Shown one piece after another: positions 52,209 through 63,862 of a stretch of 64,000 nt of DNA (within the stretch, counting starts at the first letter, position 1; every line of letters begins with the position of its first letter). The position numbers were made by a program, and so were the translations under genes. Below the pieces are notes generated by a model. That model saw nothing but the letters and a program-made list of their open reading frames with translations, was not told the DNA's origin and did not search any database. The DNA lies in the NCBI GenBank assembly GCA_963580455.1, contig OY756972.1:3921001-3985000 (forward strand), written 5' to 3'. The stretch is from Euonymus europaeus (taxonomy: Eukaryota > Streptophyta > Magnoliopsida > Celastrales > Celastraceae).

Positions 52209-52712
52209 TGTTAGGAAATTTATATTGTTCAAATATAAAATTAATAAATTATTTTTGGATATTATGAAATTATGATTTTATTGGAAAAGTTGTGTCTCTT
52301 CATCAAAGGTGGTTTTACAATTGAAAAGGTATGTATTTTCATCAAAGGTTGTGTTTTTTCAATTCACAACAAACTTTTCAAGAGTCTATAAATACTACCT
52401 CTAAATCAATTTTAAAAAATAATCTTCTTCATTTTTTGCTTACATCTTAAGAAACACTCTTATCCAAAAACTACATCTCTTACAAGATCAAATTTATTCC
52501 TACATTCCTAGTTGAATTTTCTTCATTATTTGCTTGGTGCAGAAATTCTAAGGCTTGTCATATCCACGAAAGCTATTTGTATTGATCCCATAGCAATCTC
52601 AAGAGGAGAGGGAGCAAATATCGCTTTTAGGAAAACGTTCATCACGTGTTTCAAGCCTCCCTATTTTGTTCTTCATTATTGTTGTGTTCCTCCATTGTAT
52701 TATTTTCTAATA
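52209..52712 (+). repeat. 5' LTR of the copia element
   Basis: 504 bp, with TATA box TCTATAAATA near 52386. It carries transcription start and polyadenylation signals for the element. The paired 3' LTR is 57214-57717. Confidence 0.95.
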
Positions 52713-52734
52713 ATCTAAAAGCGATATTTTACTT

Positions 52735-53709
52735 ATGTCTATTACCATGGAGAACAATTCGATCAAGATGATGAATCAAGACTTCGTTCGTCTCGATCGG
52801 TTTGATGGCACAAATTTCATGAGATGGAAGGACAAACTGATGTTCATGCTAACTGCACTGAAGGTTTTTTACGTCTTAGACCCAAATTTGCCTCCAATTC
52901 CTCCACCGAAGGATGATGACTCAGAAACTGTGATTGCGTTAAGGAAGAAAAGGGAGGAAGATGAAGTTGTATGCAGAGGACACATCCTGAATTCATTGTC
53001 TGACCGCCTGTATGATCTTTACACCACTGAAAAATCTGCACTCAAAATTTGGAATGCTTTGGACTTCAAATACAAAGCCGAGGAGGAAGGTACCAAAAAG
53101 TTTCTGATTTCTAAATATTTTGAGTATAAGTTTAATGACAACACACCTATTTTGGCACAAGTACATGAATTGCAGGTTATAGTAAACCAATTGAGGGTTG
53201 CGAAGATTGAACTTCCCGAACCTTTCCAAGTTGGTGCAATTATAGCAAAATTTCCATCATCTTGGAAAGGATATAGGAAGAAAATTCTCCATGATTCCAA
53301 AGAATTTACTTTGGAACAAATTCAAAAACACCTTCGCATCGAAGAGGAATCGAGGGTGAGAGACAAGAACGAAAGTTCTTGTGATGGCCAAAACAAGGCC
53401 AATGCTGTGAGCAAACCCTCAAACAAATTCAACAAAGGGAAGCAAAGCAAAGGAAATTTTATTGGTCCCAAAAAGGATCAAGAGAAATTCAAGAAGCCTA
53501 AGAAAGGAGGTTGCTTTGTGTGTGGAAAACCTGGCCATTATGCTAGAGATTGCAGGTTTAAGAAAACCCAAAAACCGGAGGTTAATTCCTTGGAGGAAAA
53601 TAATGAGATCATTGCTACTGTGAGTGAGATCAATGCCATTCAAGGCAAAGTGTCCGGTTGGTGCCACTGTTCATGTTTGCTACGACAAGTCCCTCTTCAA
53701 GACTTATAA
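52735..53709 (+). CDS. copia gag protein
   Basis: A 324-residue frame beginning 22 bp after the 5' LTR. The N-terminal part [20 protein letters not shown] and the central [12 protein letters not shown]...[12 protein letters not shown] form the UBN2-type capsid region. A Lys-rich stretch (about 220-260) precedes the CCHC zinc knuckle [14 protein letters not shown] near residue 262-275, which binds element RNA. The frame should continue into protease. Instead it reads a short out-of-frame tail ([10 protein letters not shown]) and stops, because a deletion at the protease border shifts pol to the +1 frame. Codon use is typical of the element and differs little from the genes around. Confidence 0.93.
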   Translation: MSITMENNSIKMMNQDFVRLDRFDGTNFMRWKDKLMFMLTALKVFYVLDPNLPPIPPPKDDDSETVIALRKKREEDEVVCRGHILNSLSDRLYDLYTTEKSALKIWNALDFKYKAEEEGTKKFLISKYFEYKFNDNTPILAQVHELQVIVNQLRVAKIELPEPFQVGAIIAKFPSSWKGYRKKILHDSKEFTLEQIQKHLRIEEESRVRDKNESSCDGQNKANAVSKPSNKFNKGKQSKGNFIGPKKDQEKFKKPKKGGCFVCGKPGHYARDCRFKKTQKPEVNSLEENNEIIATVSEINAIQGKVSGWCHCSCLLRQVPLQDL

Positions 53710-56692
53710 AGAAATTGATGATGGGCAAGAGATTCAAATGGAAAATGAAGTAAGGTCCAAGGTACTTGGCAAGGGTATTGTTGAACTTGCATTTACTTCG
53801 GGCAAGAAGGTCATTCTCACCAATGTACTTCATGTTCCCGACATGAATAGAAATCTTGTTAGTGGAGATCTTTTTAGCAAACCGGGTATTAAATCTGTAT
53901 TTGAATCGGGAAAATTGATCTTGTCTCGAAATGGTGTCTTTGTTGGAAAGGGCTATGCTACTGATGGAATGGTCAAGTTGTCTACTGTCATCGACAATTC
54001 TATTATTAATAAAAGCAATGCTTCTGTTTATATGCTTGATTCTATTTCTTTGTGGCATTGTAGATTAGCACATGTTGGTTTAAATACTATGAAAAGAATG
54101 GTAAAAAATGGTTTGATTTCATGTGATGTAAATGAGTTTAAAAAATGTGAATTGTGTGTTAAATCTAAGATGATTAAGAAACCATTTAAAAGTGTTGAAA
54201 GAAATACTAACTTGTTAGATTTAATTCATTCAGATATATGTGAATTAAATGGCATGTTAACTAGAGGAGGTAATAGATACTTCATAATATTTATTGATGA
54301 TAGTTCTAGGTACACTTATGTGTATTTGTTGAAACATAAAGATGAGGCTTTTAATATGTTTAAGAATTATAAGGCTGAAGTGGAGAATCAATTAGGAAAG
54401 AAAATTAAAATTTTGAGGAGTGATAGAGGAGGAGAATACTTTTCTAATGAATTTAATACTTTTTGTGACGAGAATGACATTATTCATCAATGTTCAGCCC
54501 CTAGAACACCGGAACAAAATGGTTTAGTGGAAAGGAAAAATAGAACTTATTTGGAAATGGTAAATGCATTGTTGTTGTATGTTGAATTACCATTTAATTT
54601 ATGGGGCGAAGCACTTCTTGCTACTTGTCATATTTTGAATCGAATTCCTATGAAGAAAAACCAAATTTCTCCATATGAATTGTGGAAGGGAAGAAAGCCC
54701 AATATAGGATATTTTAAAGTGTGGGGGTGTCTTGCATATTGTAAGAACAAAGATCCAAAAAGGACCAAGTTGGGTCGTAGAGGGATAAAGTGTGCATTTA
54801 TAGGTTATGCCTTAAATAGCAAAGCTTATAGACTTCTAAATTTAGAGTCTAATGTCATTATTGAATCCAGAGATGTTGAGTTTTTTGAACATCTATTAGC
54901 CTCGGGCAATAAAGTTCAAAACATACCTAGTGAAACAACACTAGAAGAGACATCTCAAAAGGTTGGTGAGCAACCCGGTTCACAAGAGATTGATGTCGAA
55001 TCTAGTGAAGTAAGGAGAAGCACTAGAGTTCGGAAATCAAAAACTCTTGGAACGGATGAGATTGACTCTCAACGTATTTCTTTTTACCTTGTTGAAGGTG
55101 ATAGAAATCAAGTTGTGAGGACAATTCCTATTGTTCTTCAAGTAGAAGATGATCCAAAAACTTACAAGGAGGCTATGGCTTCAAGAGATGCAAGTTTTTG
55201 GAAAGATGCAATTAGAGATGAAATGGATTCAATAATGTCAAACCAAACTTGGGAACTCGTCGATTTACCTTTCTCTTCTAGACCTATCGGTTGTAAGTGG
55301 GTGTTTCGTAAAAAGTATCACACCGATGGTACTTTACACACTTACAAAGCTAGGTTAGTCGCTAAAGGTTTTCGACAAAAAGAAGGTATTGATTATTTTG
55401 ATACATATGCACCGGTAGCAAGAATTACTTCTGTTCGAATCATGCTTGCTTTGGCAGCAATTTACGATCTACATGTTCATCAAATGGATGTTAAATCGGC
55501 ATTCCTAAATGGAGATCTCGATGAGGAGGTCTATATGGAACAACCCGAAGGGTTTGTTCTACCGGGAAATGAACATAAGGTTTGTAAATTAGTTAAGTCC
55601 TTGTATGGACTAAAACAAGCCCCTAAACAATGGCATGAAAAATTTGATAAAGAAATTTTGTCATATGGATTTACACATAATGTTGCGGATAAATGTGTTT
55701 ATACTAAAGCAAGTAATGATTGTGTTGTTCTTATTTGCCTATATGTTGATGATATGTTGATTGTGAGCAATGACATGAATGGCATAATAGAAACGAAGAG
55801 GTTTCTATCTTCCACATTTCAAATGAAGGATCTTGGACAAGTTGATACCATACTAGGTATCAAGATAAAAAGAAATAGTGGGGGATATGTATTGAGTCAA
55901 TCTCATTACATAGAGAAAGTGTTGAATAAATTCAGTCACTTACAAGTAAAAGAGGCAAGTACCCCGTTTGATCCAAGCGTCAAGTTAATTAAAAATGATG
56001 GAAGAGCTGTGGCTCAACTTGAGTATGCAAGTGCTATTGGAAGCCTTATGTATGCTACGCAGTGCACAAGACCGGACATAGCATTTGCTGTTAGTAAATT
56101 AAGTAGATTTACTAGCAATCCAAGTGTTGATCACTGGAAGGCCATTAGTAGAGTTCTTGGTTTTCTTAAGAAGACTAAAGATTTAGGTCTTCAATACTCA
56201 AAGTTTCCAACTATATTAGAAGGATATACCGACGCAAGTTGGATATCGAGTTTGGGAGACAATAAATCCACTACAGGTTGGGTGTTTACCTTGGGAGGAG
56301 GTGCAGTCTCTTGGAAATCCAAGAAACAAACTTGCATAACACACTCAACAATGGAATCAGAATTTGTTGCGTTATCAGAAACAGGTAAAGAAGTTGAGTG
56401 GTTGAGGAATTTTCTTTTGGAAATTCCATTGACTTCAAAGAGTGTGAGTTCGATTTCGATTCACTGTGATAGTCAAGCCACTCTAGCTCGAGCGTATAGT
56501 GACATATATAATGGGAAGTCGAGACACATAAGTCTTCGACATGATTATGTGAGAAAGTTAATCAAAGATGGAATTATCTCTCTCACTTTTGTGAAGTCGA
56601 GTGGGAATTTGGCCGATCCATTCACCAAACCTCTTGCAAGAGATTTGGTGAAAACGACTTCTTGTTTGATTGGACTAAAACTCCTTAATTAA
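53624..56692 (+). CDS. copia pol polyprotein (protease remnant, integrase, RT, RNase H)
   Basis: A 1,022-codon open frame. Its true coding part begins near 53660 with [13 protein letters not shown], the protease just after its catalytic triplet. The Asp-containing triplet itself is absent. Next come the integrase zinc region ([22 protein letters not shown]), the integrase core with its D, D, E residues ([26 protein letters not shown]), reverse transcriptase ([23 protein letters not shown], the catalytic YVDDML), and RNase H ([43 protein letters not shown]). The end, [13 protein letters not shown], is complete. The order PR-IN-RT-RH defines Ty1/copia. Apart from the gag-pol border no stop or frameshift is present. 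Confidence 0.95.
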   Translation: MRSMPFKAKCPVGATVHVCYDKSLFKTYKEIDDGQEIQMENEVRSKVLGKGIVELAFTSGKKVILTNVLHVPDMNRNLVSGDLFSKPGIKSVFESGKLILSRNGVFVGKGYATDGMVKLSTVIDNSIINKSNASVYMLDSISLWHCRLAHVGLNTMKRMVKNGLISCDVNEFKKCELCVKSKMIKKPFKSVERNTNLLDLIHSDICELNGMLTRGGNRYFIIFIDDSSRYTYVYLLKHKDEAFNMFKNYKAEVENQLGKKIKILRSDRGGEYFSNEFNTFCDENDIIHQCSAPRTPEQNGLVERKNRTYLEMVNALLLYVELPFNLWGEALLATCHILNRIPMKKNQISPYELWKGRKPNIGYFKVWGCLAYCKNKDPKRTKLGRRGIKCAFIGYALNSKAYRLLNLESNVIIESRDVEFFEHLLASGNKVQNIPSETTLEETSQKVGEQPGSQEIDVESSEVRRSTRVRKSKTLGTDEIDSQRISFYLVEGDRNQVVRTIPIVLQVEDDPKTYKEAMASRDASFWKDAIRDEMDSIMSNQTWELVDLPFSSRPIGCKWVFRKKYHTDGTLHTYKARLVAKGFRQKEGIDYFDTYAPVARITSVRIMLALAAIYDLHVHQMDVKSAFLNGDLDEEVYMEQPEGFVLPGNEHKVCKLVKSLYGLKQAPKQWHEKFDKEILSYGFTHNVADKCVYTKASNDCVVLICLYVDDMLIVSNDMNGIIETKRFLSSTFQMKDLGQVDTILGIKIKRNSGGYVLSQSHYIEKVLNKFSHLQVKEASTPFDPSVKLIKNDGRAVAQLEYASAIGSLMYATQCTRPDIAFAVSKLSRFTSNPSVDHWKAISRVLGFLKKTKDLGLQYSKFPTILEGYTDASWISSLGDNKSTTGWVFTLGGGAVSWKSKKQTCITHSTMESEFVALSETGKEVEWLRNFLLEIPLTSKSVSSISIHCDSQATLARAYSDIYNGKSRHISLRHDYVRKLIKDGIISLTFVKSSGNLADPFTKPLARDLVKTTSCLIGLKLLN

Positions 56693-57213
56693 ATCCTCCA
56701 ATGGTGGCAACCCTACCCAACACTATGAAATGAGTAGTTTTGGGTTCAAAGGGTAATAACAAGCTATTGATACGTGGATGCTAAAGTATTGGTTGTCACA
56801 GATAAGAGGGTTGAATTTTGATACTCTTAATGAAGTTCAGTTCTGGGAACAAGTGTCTCAAATGTGACAAAGACACTGAAAGAACTTCACCTATATGAAT
56901 TTCGAAGTGGTGCCGCTTCAATTGAGAGTTGGAGTTACTCTCATTAAAAATTCATGAATTCTAGATAGCACATGGCCCTAAGAGTGCTAAAAGCGTGTTT
57001 GGGTGGAATAAAAGGATGTGATGTTTATGTGTATAGTGACACCGATGATTACACAAGGAATAACATGTTCAAAGCTTCTATGCTACCTGGGATTTCGTTT
57101 TCATCTTGTGACACTTATACTAAGGTAATGTTCAAATCGAAAGATACATTATTTTATGCATAAACATATTGATCTTGTAAGAGTTTGATTTTATGTTTGA
57201 ACAAGTGGGGGAT

Positions 57214-57717
57214 TGTTAGGAAATTTATATTGTTCAAATATAAAATTAATAAATTATTTTTGGATATTATGAAATTATGATTTTATTGGAAAAGTTGTGT
57301 CTCTTCATCAAAGGTGGTTTTACAATTGAAAAGGTATGTATTTTCATCAAAGGTTGTGTTTTTTCAATTCACAACAAACTTTTCAAGAGTCTATAAATTC
57401 TACCTCTAAATCAATTTTAAAAAATAATCTTCTTCATTTTTTGCTTACATCTTAAGAAACACTCTTATCCAAAAACTACATCTCTTACAAGATCAAATTT
57501 ATTCCTACATTCCTAGTTGAATTTTCTTCATTATTTGCTTGGTGCAGAAATTCTAAGGCTTGTCATATCCACGAAAGCTATTTGTATTGATCTCATAGCA
57601 ATCTCAAGAGGAGAGGGAGCAAATATCGCTTTTAGGAAAACGTTCATCACGTGTTTCAAGCCTCCCTATTTTGTTCTTCATTATTGTTGTGTTCCTCCAT
57701 TGTATTATTTTCTAATA
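57214..57717 (+). repeat. 3' LTR of the copia element
   Basis: 504 bp, with two differences from the 5' LTR. It is preceded by the polypurine run AAGTGGGGGAT and followed by the target copy CATTG. Confidence 0.95.
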
Positions 57718-57722
57718 CATTG

Positions 57723-58267
57723 AACATATTTAGGCAATCATGTTCTCTCGGATTCATCCTATTATTTTGAAGACACGGTTACAATCCACTGAAACATGAA
57801 TGTAGTACAAATTCAACTACCAAGTGATCGTTTAAATTCCCTGTCGAGGACATCACTATTTGATTGAAATCATATTTTGTTCATTGCAGTTTATAATTAT
57901 TGATTTATTGGGCCGGTAACTCTAACTTAGTTCAAGACCTCAGGTGATTTCGTTCCTCTTCAGTCTTCACTTAGACTACTTATCACTACTTCACAGTTCA
58001 CAATATTTGTTCACTTGTTGTCTTGCTACCAGCTGCCTTAGCTTTGTTAGGAATAGCCGAATAGGCTGTTAGCTGTAAGCTGTGTTAATGTGCTTGCCCT
58101 TAGTTAGTGCCTTAGCTGTGATGTGTTAGTGTTAAATGTTAATCAATTAATGTGCTATTGTGTTTGTTGCCTTAGTGCCTTGGCTGATTGTTAATTTGAT
58201 TCTTTCATTGGTTTATTGATAATTAATTTGTTAATTTAAGCATAATTAGCACTCGAATATAATTAAT
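57723..58267. other. spacer between the copia element and duplication copy B
   Basis: No gene is seen. 58025-58200 is a low-complexity stretch rich in GCCTTAG, TGTTAAT and TGTGTTA words. Confidence 0.4.
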
Positions 58268-58415
58268 GATTTTGAATCTAAAAATGCTAGAAGAGTGATA
58301 TTTAAATAATATTATGCCTTATAGTCAATTTTTTTTAAGATATAATATAACATTTTAAGAGGGACCCCTTTCGAAGAGTTCGCCCAGGACCCCCCAAAAC
58401 TCAAGAACGCCACTG
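58268..58415. mobile_element. hAT-like element end (copy 2 of a dispersed repeat)
   Basis: It resembles 12376-12530 and ends CGCCACTG, the reverse of the usual hAT start CAGTGGCG. Duplication copy B begins at the next base. The breakpoint of the duplication therefore coincides with a transposon end. The opposite end of the element was not found. Confidence 0.5.
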
Positions 58416-58551
58416 ACAGCGTTGACTAATACCAACGGACAATACCACATCCAGCATCAATGCCAACTTATTACAATGTTACTGATGGTTACGATGTCTC
58501 AAAGTCATGATATATATATATATATGTATATATATATGTATATATATATAT

Positions 58552-59601
58552 AGGGTGCTGCTCACCTCAGGTATCCCTGATACATATTTCAATCCGGGAT
58601 ACACTTTACTGCCGTTGGATTAATCCAAAGACAGTGGCTTGTCCATTTTTTAATAATTAAATATATGTTTGTAAACTGATTCTCTCTCCTCTACTTCTTC
58701 TTCTCTCTCTCTTCGCGACCCATATCGTTCTCAGCCCAGTTGAATCGTGACTGGACCTCGCTCCTTATCTCCGTTCGAGACTCAATCTTCGATCTCACGA
58801 CCTAGATCCATCTACTCTGTCGTCCTCATTCTTGCTTTAGAAGTGTGACAACCGAATTTGACTCCCGTAAACTCTGTCAATTTTTCCTTACACTTGAGGG
58901 TTTTGCAGCTCTAAAACCTCGATTTCAAGCTGTTGAATAGCTATTGTGGAGTACAATTGAACTTTTTTGTTTTATGTGAGAACATAGTCAATAAGTTGGG
59001 TGAGAGAAGACAAGGACGGTAGTTTGGGCAATTCATACGTGAGTTAATGGATAATTGAAATTGCTTTGAGTACATTTGGTTGGAGCTGCTTTATAGGATA
59101 TTGTCCTTTTGATTGCTGGAGGTTTTCTGGAGCTATGTAAGCTTTTCCAAGTTACCTATATAGCTATATCTTTTCATTTTTAAAGAATTCTGGTTGAGTT
59201 TGATGCTAATTGTTTGCCATTTTGGCTGGTATATATAGATTACCAAAACTCAGAAACAGAGTACCCCATAAACCATAGAAGGCCGATCTGGGTTGAAGGT
59301 CGATCGAAAGGAAGAAGGCTGATATGGGTCGCCAAAGAGGCGGCCGATGTGGGTCGCGAGGAGTTGAGGAGATTCACGAGAGAGAGGCGGGTGGCGGCAG
59401 ATCTGGGCGGAGAAAGAGAATCGCGAGAGAGAAGAGCCACTGAGGAGAGAGAAACAATATGCAAAAAGGGAAAAATGAGATTAAAATAAAAAATAAAAAA
59501 TAAAAAGAGGTCACCTCTTGTCCGTTGGATTAATCCAATGGACAAAAGGTGAGTCCCGGATGCAAATTTGCAACCGGGATACCGGGTGTGAGCACGCCCC
59601 T
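58552..59601. mobile_element. long-TIR DNA transposon (Mutator-like, non-autonomous)
   Basis: The left end AGGGTGCTGCTCACCTCAGG and the reversed right end AGGGGCGTGCTCACACCCGG continue as related sequence for about 85 bp, both including TTGGATTAATCCAA. They remain similar further in (CGCGACCCATATCG / CGCGACCCACATCG). The 1,050-bp body has no transposase. It lies inside a (TA)n tract, so the target duplication cannot be measured. Interior pyrimidine-rich sequence resembles a gene leader and could be captured host DNA. Copy A of the duplication lacks this element. Confidence 0.7.
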
Positions 59602-60465
59602 ATATATATATATATATATAACGCAAACAAACAATTTATAACATCCATTAAATATATCTGTGAATTTGTATTAATGTAATATGATAAGTTGACTTAATTA
59701 ATTGATTATTTTAGATAAAAAATTTCTAAAATTAATTTTGTACTTAAATCAAAGATTTTAAAATAAATAACAAAAATTGTGGATGGAAAAACCAATTGTG
59801 ATAGTGAGAATCAAAACATATAATCACACATAAATTTTTGAGAGAATCAAACATCACTCCACACAAAAATATTGAAAATTTTAATATTAATAAATTTAGA
59901 TTACTTAAGGTTGACAATACAAATTTTGGATGTAAATACAACCACTCTAATATAATTTAATTTGATAGGGCTATTTGCACTCCAATTTTTTCATATTCCA
60001 CCCCATTACTAGAATAACTCAAACCCCAATTAAAAATATACAAAAACCGTGTTAGGCTTCAAACATAAGTATCCTGTCCGATTTAATTGTCCAAACCCTA
60101 ACCGAATTAGATTATTGTCCGATTTACTTGTCCAAATTTAAATCAATCCGAATATGATTAATTACGTATATCCGGAAATTCAAACCAATCCACAATGTGC
60201 ACAATATAAGGTCCATTGTCAGAAAAACATAAATCAAAACTCTCTTTCCCTGTCAAAGTTTCAAAAATGCAGCACTTCCTGAAGTATCCATTCAGCAATT
60301 CAAATTACACACATGACATTGAATCACAGAGGTTACATATGACGGAAGAGAGCTAGGAAGACCAAAAAGCATAGTACCACTCTGGAAGAAACCTTAATTT
60401 ATAACCAACAGTTCAAATGTTTATTCTGGAAATGGAAGGAGTTGGAGAAAGAAAGAAAAAACATT

Positions 60466-62356
60466 TTAGACGAATTGTTTGAGGTAATCTTCCACAATGG
60501 TGTATTTGACATCTGGGTATAGCTCGGAAGCCTCGACTCCAAACGATGGCTCAATCACAAAGTTGTCGAGATTACCTTTCACAAAGATTGAGTGGTAAAC
60601 CGCCAGAATAATGTTCATTGGAAATGGAGACTCTGCAAGAACATGAAACCAATCAACAATATTGTAAAAACATAAGAAAAGAAATTAGATGATCAAAGCT
60701 TTTCAACTTACCTTTGATGTCCTTCAGAACTTGCTCCTCTGGAACATATGTTTTCTCCAGGGTTTTCCCAATCAACTTCTCCCAAAGTGCAACAAGTTCA
60801 TTAAATGAAAGAGTGTTTTTAGGAGGCTTGATGTAAAGGATCTTGTTCAAGGTTCTTGGATCGTCTACGGCTCTTATGGTATACGTTCCAATGTCACGTT
60901 CATCGTTAAAAACAGCTGCACTCAAAACAAATATACGAAATATGACTCATATATATCTACCAAAAGATTAAAAAGTGAGCAACTGAGCATTGAGCATTGC
61001 CAACTGGAAACATCTTCAACGCAATTAATTTTTTACAAAGACTAATGAAAGTTTCTTGTAGTGCAGTTGACGATTTGAGGCTTCAAAAAACCTGGTTCGT
61101 TAGCAACCACCAAATTGAACAAGTATTTATAAACGTTAAGCCCATTTTACTGACAACATGAAACTGAAAAACTTTCAGTCCTAACCACTCGGGCTCATGT
61201 TTATGGCTCAAAATTAATTTTAACAAGAATGAAGTTTACCTCTGGGATTTCCATCTCCAAAGATGATGACCTTGTCTCTAGGAGGAGCAGTCCCTCCAAG
61301 CTGACACAGAGTAGGGAGAATATATCCAGCAAAGGCGTTGGAAGACACATATGTGTAGGGGATCCCTTCTGCCTCAATTGCACGGCGGATTTGGGACTTG
61401 ACTGCGTATGCAGATTTTAATGGCTCCACAGCATCTACCCGATCAGCGTCAGCTGCAAACTCCGAAGGTAAAAATCTCTGTAGAATTGAAGACAATGTCT
61501 AAGATTCAGTCTCATACCTAGCATGATTACCCCAGAAAGTTCATCAAGAAAAACATAGTACATGCCTAAGTTAAATGAACAAGATCTACATTAAAATACC
61601 AAATTATAATGAAAAGCAGTCAATCCATGTTCTTCATATTGCCTTTCCTCTTCTGGGCACTTTTTGTTCACACTTCTATGACCAGTCAAGTAATTACGTA
61701 AGGCTTTTAAGCAATACTCCATACAATGAAGTTAATAAGCAATTTAACAGTAGCACCTCCTCAATGTCTGACCATTTTTATATACTCGTTCTTCCTTTAA
61801 AAAATCAAAAGGAAAATACACAAACATATAAAAATATACACACAATCTTCGGCCAGAAACATAAATTCCGAGACAATTTGGCATCCACATGACAAATAAC
61901 TAATTAGGTCGATAACTCACTAACCTTAACATTTCCAGCTTCTTTAATGGCAGCGATAATTTTGACCTGATCTGCCATTTGCATCTCACCTACAGTAGAT
62001 ATCACCACATCGATCAGCTTAATAGCCTTCACCAAGCTTTCATGGTTGTAGAGGTCTCCCTGTAATTCCACACACATTAAAATCCCATATACGAAAAAAA
62101 TAAAATAATCAATCACACTATTCGTGGAGTGTAAAACAAACAAAAAAAAGAAAACCTATGTAGAGCGTATACGCACATAAAGCAAAGTGACTCCCAAGCT
62201 CTTGAAGTTCTCAATTAGTTTGCCCTTAACAGGATCAGCGATCGCGCTTTCCCTGACCAAGGCGAAGGTCGGGTGGCCTAACTTCGCACTCGCTTCCACT
62301 ACAAATTTTCCGATGTATCCAGTCCCTCCGATGATCAAGATCTTGCTCCCAGCCAT
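60466..62356 (-). CDS. phenylcoumaran benzylic ether reductase-like (copy B)
   Basis: The paralogue of the gene at 49383-51597, with the same five-exon plan: 62356-62177, 62059-61925, 61477-61240, 60915-60712, 60632-60466, giving 307 aa. The NADPH loop IIGGTGYIG, Lys132, PSEF and the C-terminal EASELYPDVKYT are unchanged. Exon 1 has three nucleotide differences from copy A in 180, all silent. Thr161 (ILPTL) matches what I recall from other PCBERs, so Pro161 in copy A is probably derived. Conversely Cys163 and the His-to-Arg change at 191 are likely derived in B. Introns are shorter than in A because the TRIM is absent. No lesion is visible. Tandem PCBER copies are common in plants. Confidence 0.93.
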
Positions 62357-62446
62357 TTTTAATATGACACACGAAGAATCACTACTCTCTGGTTTTGGAG
62401 GGAGAGAGAAAGGAGTGCTGTTATGTCAAATGTCGAGCGAAGAAAG

Positions 62447-62457
62447 CGCTATTTATG
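62447..62457 (-). promoter_or_regulatory. TATA box, PCBER copy B
   Basis: CATAAATAG on the minus strand lies about 95 bp upstream of the ATG, as in copy A. Sequence differs from copy A about 35 bp further upstream by an indel of about 45 bp. Confidence 0.45.
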
Positions 62458-62797
62458 ATTGGGAAGGACGAAGAGGAAATTACACAATTAATCTTTATGG
62501 AAAATGACACCTTTCTTTTTTCTTTGTTTGGAGATTTTTGTCAAAGAGATTAAGTCTTGAATAATTGCAATTGGTGATATTATATTATGGAAAATCTTAA
62601 TAAATCCTTTACTTTGTCCATCAATCATCGAATACAATAATATATTAGACTTTGTCAAAAATAATAATAATAATGGTGTTAGGTTTTAAAAATTAGGGGA
62701 CACATATACGAAATTTAAAACATACACCATTCATTTAGATGTGACTAAACTGTTCAATCTGTATGATCAAATTCTATTAGATTCGAATGATCGATTT

Positions 62798-63283
62798 AGT
62801 ATCAAGTCTATATGTGCCACATTTCCATTCATATATATAAACACATGTGCGTGCTTATAATTGATCCAATTATCAACTTATTGAATTAATTTTTTTTTTT
62901 TTGTAAATTGATTCAAAAGCATACTAGTGTAATCTGTTCATTTTTGCCAATTGAATTGCTTTCATCAATTATCAAACAACAGATATGCACATGTGTTGGC
63001 AAGGTAAACTAATATTGTTCTAGTCAACTAGTGGCAGATGTAGATATATTCAGATCACGATTTAATTATAAAGACATGCAATTTGAACAGTACATATAAG
63101 CATATAATAGACAATAATCTATTTATAAACACCTTAAGATTGTTGGACATATAGATATGCTGAAAGTACTCTTTGCATTAACATAATCATAATATGTATA
63201 AACAATGTTCACATATATATAACCACAAGTCAACAATAATGAAGTTTTGAAGTCCATATAACCAGTATAATAAAACTAGTAAA
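62798..63283. other. gene-free AT-rich stretch
   Basis: It follows the end of duplication copy B. No gene, clear repeat or splice structure is seen. Confidence 0.4.
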
Positions 63284-63862
63284 TGTTACCACCAATTACC
63301 AAAACCGGCAGAAACAAAGTTGACGGGATGGAGTGAGGCACGGTTTTTTCCGAATCTCCTTAAGGTGATTAGCGCCCAGCCACTCGTGTCAAGGCTCTTC
63401 TCGGACGAACACCTCCCAAGATACAACACTCCTTTTGCTTGTGAGAGACGCACCAAAACAAGCAAACTCTTTCGAACCAAAAATAAATTTGTACTCTCAA
63501 AGATGTGAAATGAAATGGAAGCAAGAGAATAGAGTTTTTAGTAAGAAAATTGGGAGCAAGATGAAGAGAATTTTTGCTTCAAATTCAATGTCATACAAGC
63601 TTTGGGAGAGCTCTATTTATAACCCAATAAGAACTAAAAAAATATTCCATCTTTTATGTTAGTGCACCACTAACCCTAAAATCATCCACTATGTTTCTCA
63701 TTATGTTAGTGCACCACTAACCCCTAAAACAAGCCACAAATTCCTCCATTATCTTTTGATTGTCTTTCACAATGTGATATCCTGACCCAACATGGCATGA
63801 CCGATCAATAAGAGAGTGACGCGTGTATAATGACTATGTGCATATTGGGTTCATTAAATTGT
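63284..63862 (-). mobile_element. LTR-like sequence near the right edge
   Basis: On the plus strand it starts TGTTACCACCAATTACC. On the minus strand a good TATA box, GGTTATAAATAGAGC, lies near 63610-63625, followed by a leader-like stretch, as in copia LTRs. A right end at TTGTCA (about 63862) is possible: GTAAA precedes the left end and GTAAG follows. A duplicated word, TGTTAGTGCACCACTAACCC, stands at 63657 and 63704. Edges are uncertain. Confidence 0.4.

Larger units (their letters stand above)
52209..57717 (+). mobile_element. Ty1/copia retrotransposon, young but defective
   Basis: It is bounded by a perfect target duplication CATTG (52204-52208 and 57718-57722). LTRs of 504 bp each begin TGTTAGG and end CTAATA; the terminal dinucleotide TA instead of CA is shared by both LTRs. 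They differ at only two positions that I can find (ATACTACC/ATTCTACC and GATCCCATAG/GATCTCATAG). A purine run AAGTGGGGGAT precedes the 3' LTR. The sequence after the 5' LTR (ATCTAAAAGCG) is not the usual tRNA-Met primer site. gag and pol lie in different frames and the protease active site is missing, so the copy is unlikely to move by itself. Confidence 0.97.
58416..62797. repeat. segmental duplication, copy B
   Basis: Direct copy of 48528-51985. It is longer because of an insertion at 58443-59639 that includes the long-TIR element, and because of about 45 extra bp in the PCBER promoter (near 62488-62535). It lacks the TRIM of copy A. Confidence 0.92.

Noticed and set aside
53630..54058. 142-codon minus-strand frame in the copia element
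   Set aside because: It lies opposite the well-supported pol frame and has no recognisable features.
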